NCBI RefSeq assembly: GCF_946478835.1
Contig: NZ_CAMLDV010000078.1
Location: 1-15,945, forward strand
Source: an uncultured Bdellovibrio sp.
Lineage (GTDB): Bacteria; Bdellovibrionota; Bdellovibrionia; Bdellovibrionales; Bdellovibrionaceae
Reading direction: 5' to 3'
DNA length: 15,945 nucleotides
Both the position numbers and the translations under genes were made by a program. The notes beneath the pieces were generated by a model. It was not told where the DNA came from, did no database searches, and worked only from the letters and a program-made list of their open reading frames with translations. How positions within the stretch are numbered: position 1 is the stretch's first letter; each line of letters begins with the position of its first letter. This document shows, piece after piece, positions 5,774 through 12,948 of the stretch.

Positions 5774-7003
5774 TTAGTAAGGTTGACGAGCTTGGCTGTT
5801 TGCCAAATCCATCGCCATCACAAGAGCGATTTTTGTGTAAACCGCTGAATGCTTAAAGTTGGAATCAGGGCTGATGATATCGTTTGCTGTGTGAATCTTC
5901 TGATTGCTTGCACGGAAGGTCGCTTCAAACGGCATCAACGCTGCATAACCTTGACGGTTCCACGAAGCGTGATCACTGCAACCATATCCACACTTGTCAT
6001 CAACGATGCGTGCATGCAAATAAGTGTCATTCATCGCTTTTAAATAATCACGAAGCCAAGCGCTTGTGAAATCTGTCATGCTACCGATCACAAGCTCACC
6101 AGAACCCGGGAACAACGTCATATCCAGTTGAAGAACTGCAACGACGTCTTTCTTTTCCGCTTTATATTGTTTTGCAATTTCAGCAGAGCCCAAAAGACCC
6201 GACTCTTCACCTGCGTACCAGAAAAATTCCACTGTGCGCTCTGGTTGAGTTTTATTCATCAAGATGCGCAAAGCTTCGATCAAGTTTGCAGAGCCCGAAG
6301 CATTGTCGTCAGCACCGGGAGCTGCTTTTCCCCCGCCCCATGATTGATTGATGGAGTCTAAGTGACCGCCCAAAACGATAATTTCATTCGGTCTTGCACT
6401 TCCCACCAAACGCACACGCAAAGAATTTTGCTGTGTTGAAGAGTGTGTGATCTCAGAAATTTCGTAAGGAATCGTCGCATTGGAAAGCATGGCTTCCAAA
6501 CGCTGTTTCATTTCCACGACGTGCTTGTTAGGCTGCGAATCGCGATTGTATCTGTTTGGAAAAGCTGACAACCATTGAACGTAGCTGCGCAAATTGTTTT
6601 CACTCACTTCACTCAATGCAGCTTCAATGCCCGCATTTTTTTCTAAAGAAAGAATTTTAAATGGCGCTCTTTCGTAAAGGTCATTTTTCTCTTTGATCTT
6701 TGCCATCTCGCTTAGCATTTTATCAAAGCCGTTCGACTGCAACATCACATCGGTGCTGAGGTCTTCAAAACCGCCGCACTTACCAACACTGTGTGCACGC
6801 TCTTGAATTCTTTGCTGCATCAGCGGAGTAACAATCGCGTATCCTACTTCCACGCTCTCGTCTTTTGCGAGAACAGGAATATTTAAGGCGCGAAGGTCCT
6901 TAAGATCTGCGAGAATGGGCTTGGTTTCAAAATTTTCAAGTGAAGGAACGTGGGCCATTGCATTCGATGCAACGAATAAAAGTGCCAGAGCGGCCATTTT
7001 CAT
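5774..7003 (-). CDS. Secreted zinc aminopeptidase, M28 family
   Basis: Exported di-zinc aminopeptidase that removes N-terminal residues, often leucine, from peptides. The signal peptide MKMAALALLFVASNAMA (1-17) is followed by a propeptide-like region of about 100 residues. The catalytic domain then has His214 and Asp216 (GGHLDS), bridging Asp232 (PGADDNASG), Glu266 as base with Glu267 as ligand (YAGEESGLLGS), Asp294 (LQLDMT) and His371 (KIHTAND). CGYGC (338-342) followed by SDHASW matches the disulfide loop of Vibrio leucyl aminopeptidase. All key residues are present, so activity is expected. The ATG follows AAGGA at good spacing. The gene stands alone; it is convergent with the LysR-type gene and divergent from the radical SAM gene. 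A digestive role against proteins outside the cytoplasm is inferred. Confidence 0.92.
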   Translation of the reverse strand: MKMAALALLFVASNAMAHVPSLENFETKPILADLKDLRALNIPVLAKDESVEVGYAIVTPLMQQRIQERAHSVGKCGGFEDLSTDVMLQSNGFDKMLSEMAKIKEKNDLYERAPFKILSLEKNAGIEAALSEVSENNLRSYVQWLSAFPNRYNRDSQPNKHVVEMKQRLEAMLSNATIPYEISEITHSSTQQNSLRVRLVGSARPNEIIVLGGHLDSINQSWGGGKAAPGADDNASGSANLIEALRILMNKTQPERTVEFFWYAGEESGLLGSAEIAKQYKAEKKDVVAVLQLDMTLFPGSGELVIGSMTDFTSAWLRDYLKAMNDTYLHARIVDDKCGYGCSDHASWNRQGYAALMPFEATFRASNQKIHTANDIISPDSNFKHSAVYTKIALVMAMDLANSQARQPY

Positions 7004-7026
7004 AATTCAATCCTTTGAAATACACA

Positions 7027-7059
7027 AAAACCATCATGGTTTTAGTTACTGCAAAGTAA
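7027..7059. repeat. Two adjacent short hairpins in a divergent promoter region
   Basis: AAAACCAT (7027-7034) and ATGGTTTT (7036-7043) form a near-perfect palindrome around one base. TTACT (7046-7050) and AGTAA (7055-7059) then flank GCAA. They lie between the divergent aminopeptidase and radical SAM genes, 24-56 bases upstream of the aminopeptidase ATG. They could be regulator sites or leader RNA structure. Confidence 0.45.
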
Positions 7060-7132
7060 TGGTATCGTTTTTGTCCTCATGTTGGCAAAGACAATTCGCT
7101 TATTTTTTCAACATGCACTAAGATGCCTTTCT

Positions 7133-8704
7133 ATGAATAAAGACATTCTACTCGTGACCCTGAACTCTTCGTATCCGCACAGCTCATTTGGGCTTCGCTA
7201 TCTCATGGCGAACCTTGAGGAACTTCAAGACCGTGCTGAGATCATGGAATTCACCATTCAGCGCGATCCCCGCGATGTCGCAGAGGTTTTATTGCGTCAA
7301 AAACCAAAGATTATTGGCCTTGGCGTTTATATTTGGAATGCCCAGGAGTCTTTGGAGCTTGTGTCATTATTAAAAAGAATCAGCCCCGAAACGGTCGTCG
7401 TTCTGGGAGGTCCTGAGGTCAGTCACGAATCAGAAACCAACCCCATCTGCCAAATCGCAGATTTCACTATAAAAGGCGAAGCGGATTTCTTGTTCTATGA
7501 GTTCTGCAAAAACTATTTAGATAACGGCGTTCTTCCTTCCACAAAAATCGTGGCTGGGATTTTACCTGATATCAAAAAAATCAAAACACCTTATGGCCTT
7601 TATAGCGATGAAGACATTCAAAACCGCGTGATCTACGTCGAAGTGTCTCGAGGTTGTCCATATCGTTGTGAATACTGCCTGTCGTCTTTAGACAAAGCCG
7701 TGCGCAACTTTGAACTGACAGAGTTCCTGCAAGAGATGCAAAAACTTTTAGACCGTGGTGCGAGGCAATTTAAATTTATCGACCGTACATTCAATCTAAG
7801 TCCGACGACATGTACGACAATCTTACAGTTTTTCTTAGACCGCATTCACTTGGGCCTTTTCCTGCACTTTGAAATGGTGCCGGATCGTTTGCCGGTCGAA
7901 ATTCGCGATTTGATCAAACAATTCCCTCCTGGAGCTTTGCAGTTTGAAATTGGTATTCAAACTTGGAATCCAGAAGTCGCGCGCCTTGTGAGCCGTCGCA
8001 ATGACTATGAAAAAGTGAAAGACAATTTCCGCTTTCTCGCTTCAGAAACGGGCGTGCACACTCATGCGGATCTAATTGCGGGTCTTCCGGGTGAAGACCT
8101 TGTCAGCTTCGGAAAAGGTTTCGATACCTTGGCGGAACTTCAACCTCACGAAATTCAAGTGGGCATCTTAAAACGCCTTAAAGGTGCTCCGATTGCCCGT
8201 CACGATAAAGAGTGGGAGATGGTTTACTCTTCTCATCCGCCATTCCAGATTTTGCGCACCAAGAATATGGATTTTGAGACTTTGCAAAAGATGAATCGCT
8301 TTTCAAAGTATTGGGATCTTTATGCCAATAGCGGTGTTTTTAAAAAGTTTGTGAATGTCTTGCGAGAGCGCTCCCAAACTCGTGAAGATAAATCCTTCTT
8401 CTGGGAATTTTTTGACTTCAATGAGTTCTTAACGACTCGCTATGCTCAGTCCTTTGGAATTTCCCAACTGAGCCTTTTTGAAACAGCCTACACGTATCTA
8501 AAAGATCAGTTGGGCTGGTCGCAGGAAGATGCGAAAGCCTTGATCCTTGAGGATTACTATGCGACTGGCAAAGTGGATTTACCAAAATTCTTAAAAGACT
8601 ATTCGCAAGTGAAAAAACATTCTTTGGGTGAATCGTCAGACAAGACAAATATTCCTAAACGACAGCAAAGACATCTCGCGGGGAAGACAGAGACCGTTTC
8701 ATAA
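7133..8704 (+). CDS. B12-binding-domain radical SAM protein
   Basis: A 523-residue radical SAM enzyme of unknown substrate. Residues 1-150 form a Rossmann-like domain of the cobalamin-binding type (KDILLVTLNSSYPHSSFG, IIGLGVYIWNAQESLELVSLLK, VVVLGGPEVS). I see no DxHxxG cobalamin ligand, so bound B12 is uncertain. The radical SAM core carries the cluster motif RGCPYRCEYC with Cys175, Cys179 and Cys182, then FKFIDRTFN, FEIGIQTWN and HADLIAGLPGED as typical barrel strands. The C-terminal part from about 350 resembles the DUF4080 extension. ATG 7133 is chosen because it directly precedes the first domain strand; ATG 7079 would add 18 residues unlike the family. Neither has a strong ribosome site. 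The last 50 bases overlap the convergent membrane-protein gene. Confidence 0.82.
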   Translation: MNKDILLVTLNSSYPHSSFGLRYLMANLEELQDRAEIMEFTIQRDPRDVAEVLLRQKPKIIGLGVYIWNAQESLELVSLLKRISPETVVVLGGPEVSHESETNPICQIADFTIKGEADFLFYEFCKNYLDNGVLPSTKIVAGILPDIKKIKTPYGLYSDEDIQNRVIYVEVSRGCPYRCEYCLSSLDKAVRNFELTEFLQEMQKLLDRGARQFKFIDRTFNLSPTTCTTILQFFLDRIHLGLFLHFEMVPDRLPVEIRDLIKQFPPGALQFEIGIQTWNPEVARLVSRRNDYEKVKDNFRFLASETGVHTHADLIAGLPGEDLVSFGKGFDTLAELQPHEIQVGILKRLKGAPIARHDKEWEMVYSSHPPFQILRTKNMDFETLQKMNRFSKYWDLYANSGVFKKFVNVLRERSQTREDKSFFWEFFDFNEFLTTRYAQSFGISQLSLFETAYTYLKDQLGWSQEDAKALILEDYYATGKVDLPKFLKDYSQVKKHSLGESSDKTNIPKRQQRHLAGKTETVS

Positions 8705-9140
8705 AGAAGCTTGAAGCCAGCAAAAGACCAAAACCCGAGACCAGCAGTGCGCTTCGAATATACATGAACCGAAGCCACTGCGAGTGAATATCATCCCAGT
8801 CCGATAGCGGCTTCATGAGCTGCCAAGAATGAGTTGCCCAAGTCATAACGGCCTCATCAAGAACACAAATCAAAGCAAAAGCGACAAGCATGAACTCCAA
8901 AGTTCTCCATGCTCTGCGCAGATAATACAAATTAAAGGCAATCGAAGCCGTGATGAGAATATAAAAAAGCGGAGCCCATGCCGAGAATGTTGTATCCATG
9001 GACTGACGAAGTTCAATGTAAGATCCCATTGAAAGCTTTTCCATGGCGGTCCCCATTCCTAACACGAATGCAAGGGAATTACCCGCCATGAGACCCACCA
9101 TCAAAAGGCTCATGTATCTCGAAACTACAGATACGCTCAT
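8655..9140 (-). CDS. DUF1772-type four-helix membrane protein
   Basis: A 161-residue inner-membrane protein with four predicted helices at about 7-30, 54-73, 82-101 and 128-147. The first helix ends with GNSLAFVLGMG, and the overall plan (helix, soluble loop, helical hairpin, final helix) resembles DUF1772 proteins, a family related to anthrone-oxygenase-like membrane proteins. Biochemical role is unknown. The ribosome site is weak before both ATG 9140 and the alternative ATG at 9113, so the start could be nine residues later. It lies 63 bases after the UbiG-like gene on the same strand, with two small hairpins in the gap. Its 3' end overlaps the radical SAM gene on the opposite strand by 50 bases, and I see no terminator there. 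Confidence 0.6.
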   Translation of the reverse strand: MSVSVVSRYMSLLMVGLMAGNSLAFVLGMGTAMEKLSMGSYIELRQSMDTTFSAWAPLFYILITASIAFNLYYLRRAWRTLEFMLVAFALICVLDEAVMTWATHSWQLMKPLSDWDDIHSQWLRFMYIRSALLVSGFGLLLASSFFMKRSLSSPRDVFAVV

Positions 9141-9154
9141 AGCGAAAGTCTATA

Positions 9155-9171
9155 TTCTCTTGTTTAGAGAA
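9155..9171. repeat. Perfect 6-bp hairpin upstream of the DUF1772 gene
   Basis: TTCTCT (9155-9160) and AGAGAA (9166-9171) flank TGTTT. A second imperfect hairpin (TTTTTGA with TCAAAAA, 9184-9199) lies beside it, next to the stop of the UbiG-like gene. No T-run follows, so termination is doubtful. The first stem lies 15 bases before the DUF1772 ATG. Confidence 0.35.
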
Positions 9172-9203
9172 CCACAAGTTTCTTTTTTGAAATCAAAAAG
9201 TCC

Positions 9204-9974
9204 TTAATGCTCACGCATTTTTTTTGCGTAGCCCGTGTAGGCGATGCGCGGATGTTTTGTGAATTTAAAACGAAAGTCTTTGGGAACAACTCCACTTCGC
9301 AAAAGTTGAAAGAATGCTTTCTGCGCGAAGACAGGCCGAATGCCTCGAAGGGTCATCAACTCCAAGCCCACGTCATCCATCCAGTCGCGCAATTTATTTG
9401 GATCGATAAATAGCGAATAGACGTGATTGTCCTTAGGTGTGTTTTTTACAAACCATTCCATCCCTTTGATCACAATAAGCCAGGATAATGGATTTTTGTT
9501 AAAGGTGTTGAAAAAGAAAAGTCCACCGGGGCGTAAAACTCGCGTGGCTTCTGCAATCACCTTGCTCGGCTCAGACACGTGTTCGAGAACATCCATCGCC
9601 GCCACAACATCGAAACTCTCTCTTGGAAATGGCACTTGGTAAATATCACCCTGCATGTAGCGTACGGTGCGTGTTCGATCGTACTTTTCTGCTACTTTTA
9701 AACTGGAGGTTGAAAGGTCAATCCCAGTGACACTGTGACCGGCTAAAGCCAAATCGTTTGAAAGAAATCCTCCACCGCATCCCATATCGAGGATTTCTGC
9801 ACGGTAACCTATATTGCGACGAATTTCTTCCAGGATCCATGGCAGTTCTAACTTGTGCTGGTTTCGCAAGAGAGCGATGGGATCGTCTTGCGCTTCATAC
9901 CAGCGTTCTGCCAAATGGTTGTACACATCGTTATTGATAATTTCCCGGTCTAACTTCGCAAGATCCGAATCCAT
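9204..9974 (-). CDS. UbiG-like SAM-dependent methyltransferase
   Basis: A class I methyltransferase of 256 residues. The N-terminal part (NNDVYNHLAERWYEAQDDP) and the SAM-binding motif I (EILDMGCGGGFLS, about 61-72), the acidic end of beta-2 (GIDLS, Asp86) and YMQGDIYQVPF resemble UbiG, the O-methyltransferase of ubiquinone synthesis. MDVLEHVSEP and VLRPGGLFFFNTFN are the usual downstream motifs. ATG 9974 is chosen over 9998 because GGGAGG lies at the right distance only before 9974. That ribosome site is one arm of a perfect 10-bp inverted repeat (9978-10032). It lies 86 bases downstream of the glutathione transferase gene. A true ubiquinone role is unproven; no other ubi or men gene is nearby and many relatives act on other substrates. 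Confidence 0.8.
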   Translation of the reverse strand: MDSDLAKLDREIINNDVYNHLAERWYEAQDDPIALLRNQHKLELPWILEEIRRNIGYRAEILDMGCGGGFLSNDLALAGHSVTGIDLSTSSLKVAEKYDRTRTVRYMQGDIYQVPFPRESFDVVAAMDVLEHVSEPSKVIAEATRVLRPGGLFFFNTFNKNPLSWLIVIKGMEWFVKNTPKDNHVYSLFIDPNKLRDWMDDVGLELMTLRGIRPVFAQKAFFQLLRSGVVPKDFRFKFTKHPRIAYTGYAKKMREH

Positions 9975-9977
9975 GCA

Positions 9978-10032
9978 GAAACCTCCCCATTGATTCAAGC
10001 TACCAAAGAGCTTGAGTTTTCAGGGAGGTTTC
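9978..10032 (-). promoter_or_regulatory. Leader hairpin masking the ubiG-like ribosome binding site
   Basis: GAAACCTCCC (9978-9987) is perfectly complementary to GGGAGGTTTC (10023-10032), and two further GC pairs are possible past one bulged A. On the minus strand the arm next to the start codon is the GGGAGG ribosome site. The 35-nt loop contains a second perfect stem, TCAAGCT (9995-10001) with AGCTTGA (10009-10015). No T-run follows. The distal arm lies 28 bases after the glutathione transferase stop. The layout is the same as in front of sodB, with unrelated loop sequence. The pairing is seen directly; the control function is inferred. Confidence 0.68.
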
Positions 10033-10060
10033 GCGAAGTCCAGTGGCAAGAATCACGAGC

Positions 10061-10693
10061 CTATTTTAAAAGACCTTCTGCTCTCATGGCTTTTTGCACC
10101 GCTTGGCGGCCCATCATTCTTTCCATAAAACCGAAAAGATGAACGTATTTTGACAGATCCACTTTCAAGAAATTCGCCCATCCCAGAATTGTAAATAAAT
10201 ACGCATCAGGTGCCGTGTAAGCCTGTCCCATCAAGAAACTGTTATTTTCGAAGTGACTGTTTAAGAATGCAAAACGACGTTCCATATTAAGGAGAATGCC
10301 TTCACGGTAGTCTTGAGCACCTGATGGATTATTCGGAAACATTCTTTCTGTCGCAAAAAGAGCGCCGAGACCTTTATGCATTTCAGTTGCTACGTAGTTC
10401 ATCCATTCCAAACAACGATAGCGATCAGGAGATCCTACTTTTGGAATCAAATTCATTTCAGGCTTCTTGTCGCACAAGAACTGTAAAATCACTGCGCACT
10501 CTGTAAGAAGTCCGCCGTCAGGTAAATCCATTGAAGGAACGGAACCTTTGGGATTGATCTTGAAATAGTCGTCACCTTTGGAAGTTTTCTTTGTGCGCAG
10601 GTCAACGGACTCCGCCTCGTAGCTAAGGCCCAACTCCTCAAGAATAATATGCGGAGCCAACGAACACGCACCTGGTGAAAAATAGAGTTTCAT
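10061..10693 (-). CDS. Glutathione S-transferase, beta class
   Basis: Cytosolic detoxification enzyme of 210 residues. The N-terminal thioredoxin-like domain begins MKLYFSPGACSLAPHI, with Cys10 at the position that forms a mixed disulfide with glutathione in beta-class enzymes. It continues with NPKGSVPSMDL (cis-Pro53) and TECAVILQFL (Glu65 for the gamma-glutamyl group). The C-terminal all-helical domain follows, including the YTAPDAYLFTILGW motif with its conserved Asp. ATG 10693 is preferred over upstream in-frame starts because AAAGGA precedes it at good spacing and the fold begins there. It starts only 30 bases from the divergent DoxX-like gene and precedes the UbiG-like gene. The electrophile substrate is unknown. 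Confidence 0.92.
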   Translation of the reverse strand: MKLYFSPGACSLAPHIILEELGLSYEAESVDLRTKKTSKGDDYFKINPKGSVPSMDLPDGGLLTECAVILQFLCDKKPEMNLIPKVGSPDRYRCLEWMNYVATEMHKGLGALFATERMFPNNPSGAQDYREGILLNMERRFAFLNSHFENNSFLMGQAYTAPDAYLFTILGWANFLKVDLSKYVHLFGFMERMMGRQAVQKAMRAEGLLK

Positions 10694-10723
10694 ACTTTTG
10701 ATCCTTTCATATAGACTAAACAC
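10694..10723. promoter_or_regulatory. 30-base divergent start region
   Basis: Only 30 bases separate the two start codons. The minus strand uses AAAGGA for the glutathione transferase gene. On the plus strand no ribosome site precedes the DoxX-like ATG, and TATAGA (10710-10715) would place a transcript start at or next to that ATG. Both promoters must extend into the opposite coding region. Confidence 0.35.
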
Positions 10724-11098
10724 ATGAGTGAATACATCGAGATTATCTTCCGTTGGGCTTTTGGATTGCAAATGGTCTTTTGGGGACTCAATGGTTTTTT
10801 TTATTGGGTGAAAATTCCGCCTTCGGGACCGGTTATCGACAAATTTGTTGAGGCCTGCATTGAAACGAAATTCATCATGCCCATAGTAAAACTTGTCGAA
10901 ATATTTTTTGGAGCTTTTCTCTTATTAGGTTTCGCAGTGCCACTAAGCCTGACAGTTTTTGCGCCTCTGATTTTCGTTATTACCGGCCTCCATCTCTTTC
11001 ACAATCCGAAGCATTGGGGCGTTCTAGGGCCGATCACAGTTCCTTATCTCGTTTTGATCTTCCTTCACGGCGGAACTTTATTACGACTTGTTCACTAA
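10724..11098 (+). CDS. DoxX-like small inner-membrane protein
   Basis: A 124-residue, very hydrophobic protein with four predicted helices at about 6-26, 48-64, 66-91 and 100-119. The first helix pattern (FRWAFGLQMVFWGLNGFFYW) and the KFIMPIVKLVEIFFGAFLLLG block resemble DoxX/SURF4-like membrane proteins, sometimes linked to quinone or thiol chemistry. Identity is tentative and function unknown. The ATG lacks a visible Shine-Dalgarno sequence, so leaderless or weak translation is possible. It diverges from the glutathione transferase gene. The membrane glycosyltransferase gene follows after 53 bases on the same strand, but nothing in the sequence ties their functions together. Confidence 0.55.
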   Translation: MSEYIEIIFRWAFGLQMVFWGLNGFFYWVKIPPSGPVIDKFVEACIETKFIMPIVKLVEIFFGAFLLLGFAVPLSLTVFAPLIFVITGLHLFHNPKHWGVLGPITVPYLVLIFLHGGTLLRLVH

Positions 11099-11151
11099 AG
11101 CTTTCGTAACTTGAGGCCAAAACACTTATTTCTGTAGATAGTCGGGACTCT

Positions 11152-12948
11152 ATGGAAATAAGAAAAAAGTTTTCTCCGACGAATTGGTTTTTTGTTGCAG
11201 GTCTTTGCGGAATTCTTCTCACGCTGTTGTGGTTCTCTTTCGTAACACCCCAGCCTAAAAATATTCGCTTCATTCACCCTGATTTGGATTCCACGGATCA
11301 AGCGCCGTCGACGGTTTATCACCGCCCTCATCAAGACGGTCTTTACTGGTTAAACTTTGATACAGAACCTATGCTTGTCGCACCAAAGCGTCTTCATTTG
11401 CGCACATTTAACTGCGTTCATCAGCTCAGCACTTCCCATGGAGAATGGAATTTTCCATCCAATCAAAATGTAGTCTGCAATAATAAAGACGGTGTTGTTC
11501 TTCGCAATACAGCTTCGATATTAAGCCAACCGACGACATGGTATATCGCCGGCAGCACCTCAGAAGGAAACTACGGCGTTATTCTTGATGTTGATTGGAC
11601 CGAGTGGCCATTCGCACTGGGACTGACAGTTCTTATGATTTCATTGGGCTTGGCTGTTTATGGAAAGTTACCCGCGATGCAAAATCCAGAGCGCGTTGCC
11701 GTGATGATTTTTTTAGCGGGCGCCTTTTTTCTTCGTTTCTGGTTCGTGTTTATCATGTCTTCCCCGCAAATGAGTTTATTTTCTGATATGGGAATGTACT
11801 TTGATCGCGGTTGGGAGTTGGACCGTGGCATTTACCAAACCACACAAACCTTTCAGCCCATTGGCTATACGCTTTTATCTTTGTGGGTTCGTCACTTAGG
11901 CGGGTTTCCACTTTTGAATTGGATGCAGGTATTCTTATCTTGGGGCGTGGTCCTTCTGATTTTTCTTATGGTGCGAGAACGCTTTGGAAAAATAGCAGGA
12001 CTGATCAGCCTGCTTATCGCCAGCACTCATATTCCTTTAGCAGCCTTGGCCTCTATGCATATGGCCGAAATGACGTATGCCTTTTTAATAACCTTCACTC
12101 TTTGGTGCCTACTCAAAGTTCTGAAACGCCAAACGCTGACAGGATTTTTCATCATCGGGTTTTTGCTGGCCTTTGCATTTTATTTTAAAGGCAATCACGC
12201 TTTCTTTATTCCGGCATTTTCACTGTGGCTTCTTTATCGGGATCGCAAAAATCTTTCGGCCGCTTTTCTCAAGGTCAGTATGCTCGCTGTGGGCTGTTTG
12301 ATCGTTATGATTCCTCACGTTGTTTGGACAGGAATTCATTATGATAAACCTCAATTGGGACCTACGGCGGGAGCTCTTAACTTTGTCGAAGGAAAATGTC
12401 CTTCTAAAGACAATCGCGACTCCCGTGGTGCGCGCTGGATGTCTCCGCTCTTTGGAGTTTTAGGAGAAAGAACTTTTAAAAAATGGCCCCGCCCTTTCAC
12501 CGATCAAGCTTATTTCTGGAAAGAAGGATTTAAATGTATTGAAGAAAATCCGGCCGTTCTTCTTTCTAGTTTCCGCTATATCTACTATCTTTTTGCAGGA
12601 AATACTCTGTGGCCGATTGCCGAAACACCGATGAAGACCTGGTATTATCCTTGGGAGATATTCTTTTTATATGGACTTCTTCCGTTTGCTCTTATCGGCG
12701 CTTTAAGCCTTTCACGCAAAAAGGATTCATTCACCGAAGTCGCTGCTTTGATGATGTTGACACTATTTTTTACCGTGTGGTTTTTCAAATCAGAAAACCG
12801 GTTCCGCGTTCCCTTTGACGCGATCATTATAGTCTGGAGTTCCGCCGGGTTAGCTTGGGCTTTAGAAAAAGTAAAGTTTTGGGTCCTTGAAAAACCCAAA
12901 CCCTCTTCTTTGCCTCTGGAAGTAATTAAGGCTTCATCACCAACGTAA
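11152..12948 (+). CDS. GT-C type membrane glycosyltransferase
   Basis: A 598-residue polytopic inner-membrane protein that looks like the PMT/ArnT/GT39 class, which moves sugars from polyprenyl-phosphate donors on the outer face of the membrane. Helix 1 is about 11-31. An extracytoplasmic segment of about 120 residues, rich in beta-type sequence with Cys88 and Cys109, follows before the second helix near 152. The next large loop, SDMGMYFDRGWELDRGIY (211-228), has the acidic residues expected for the catalytic Asp (Asp212 or Asp218). About ten further helices follow, with a loop near 396-470 and a short cytoplasmic tail. The ATG is preceded by CGGGA. The 3' end overlaps the convergent DUF1304 gene by 23 bases. 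Acceptor unknown; O-mannosylation or lipid A or surface-glycan modification are all possible. Confidence 0.7.
   Translation: MEIRKKFSPTNWFFVAGLCGILLTLLWFSFVTPQPKNIRFIHPDLDSTDQAPSTVYHRPHQDGLYWLNFDTEPMLVAPKRLHLRTFNCVHQLSTSHGEWNFPSNQNVVCNNKDGVVLRNTASILSQPTTWYIAGSTSEGNYGVILDVDWTEWPFALGLTVLMISLGLAVYGKLPAMQNPERVAVMIFLAGAFFLRFWFVFIMSSPQMSLFSDMGMYFDRGWELDRGIYQTTQTFQPIGYTLLSLWVRHLGGFPLLNWMQVFLSWGVVLLIFLMVRERFGKIAGLISLLIASTHIPLAALASMHMAEMTYAFLITFTLWCLLKVLKRQTLTGFFIIGFLLAFAFYFKGNHAFFIPAFSLWLLYRDRKNLSAAFLKVSMLAVGCLIVMIPHVVWTGIHYDKPQLGPTAGALNFVEGKCPSKDNRDSRGARWMSPLFGVLGERTFKKWPRPFTDQAYFWKEGFKCIEENPAVLLSSFRYIYYLFAGNTLWPIAETPMKTWYYPWEIFFLYGLLPFALIGALSLSRKKDSFTEVAALMMLTLFFTVWFFKSENRFRVPFDAIIIVWSSAGLAWALEKVKFWVLEKPKPSSLPLEVIKASSPT

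Noticed and set aside
7079..7132. N-terminal extension of the radical SAM protein
   Set aside because: The added residues have no family counterpart and the domain starts right at ATG 7133.
9975..9998. Upstream ATG 9998 for the UbiG-like gene
   Set aside because: No ribosome site there, and it would place the good GGGAGG inside the coding sequence.
11811..12188. Plus-strand open frame of 125 codons inside the glycosyltransferase gene
   Set aside because: It is a shadow in another frame of a strongly supported membrane protein.
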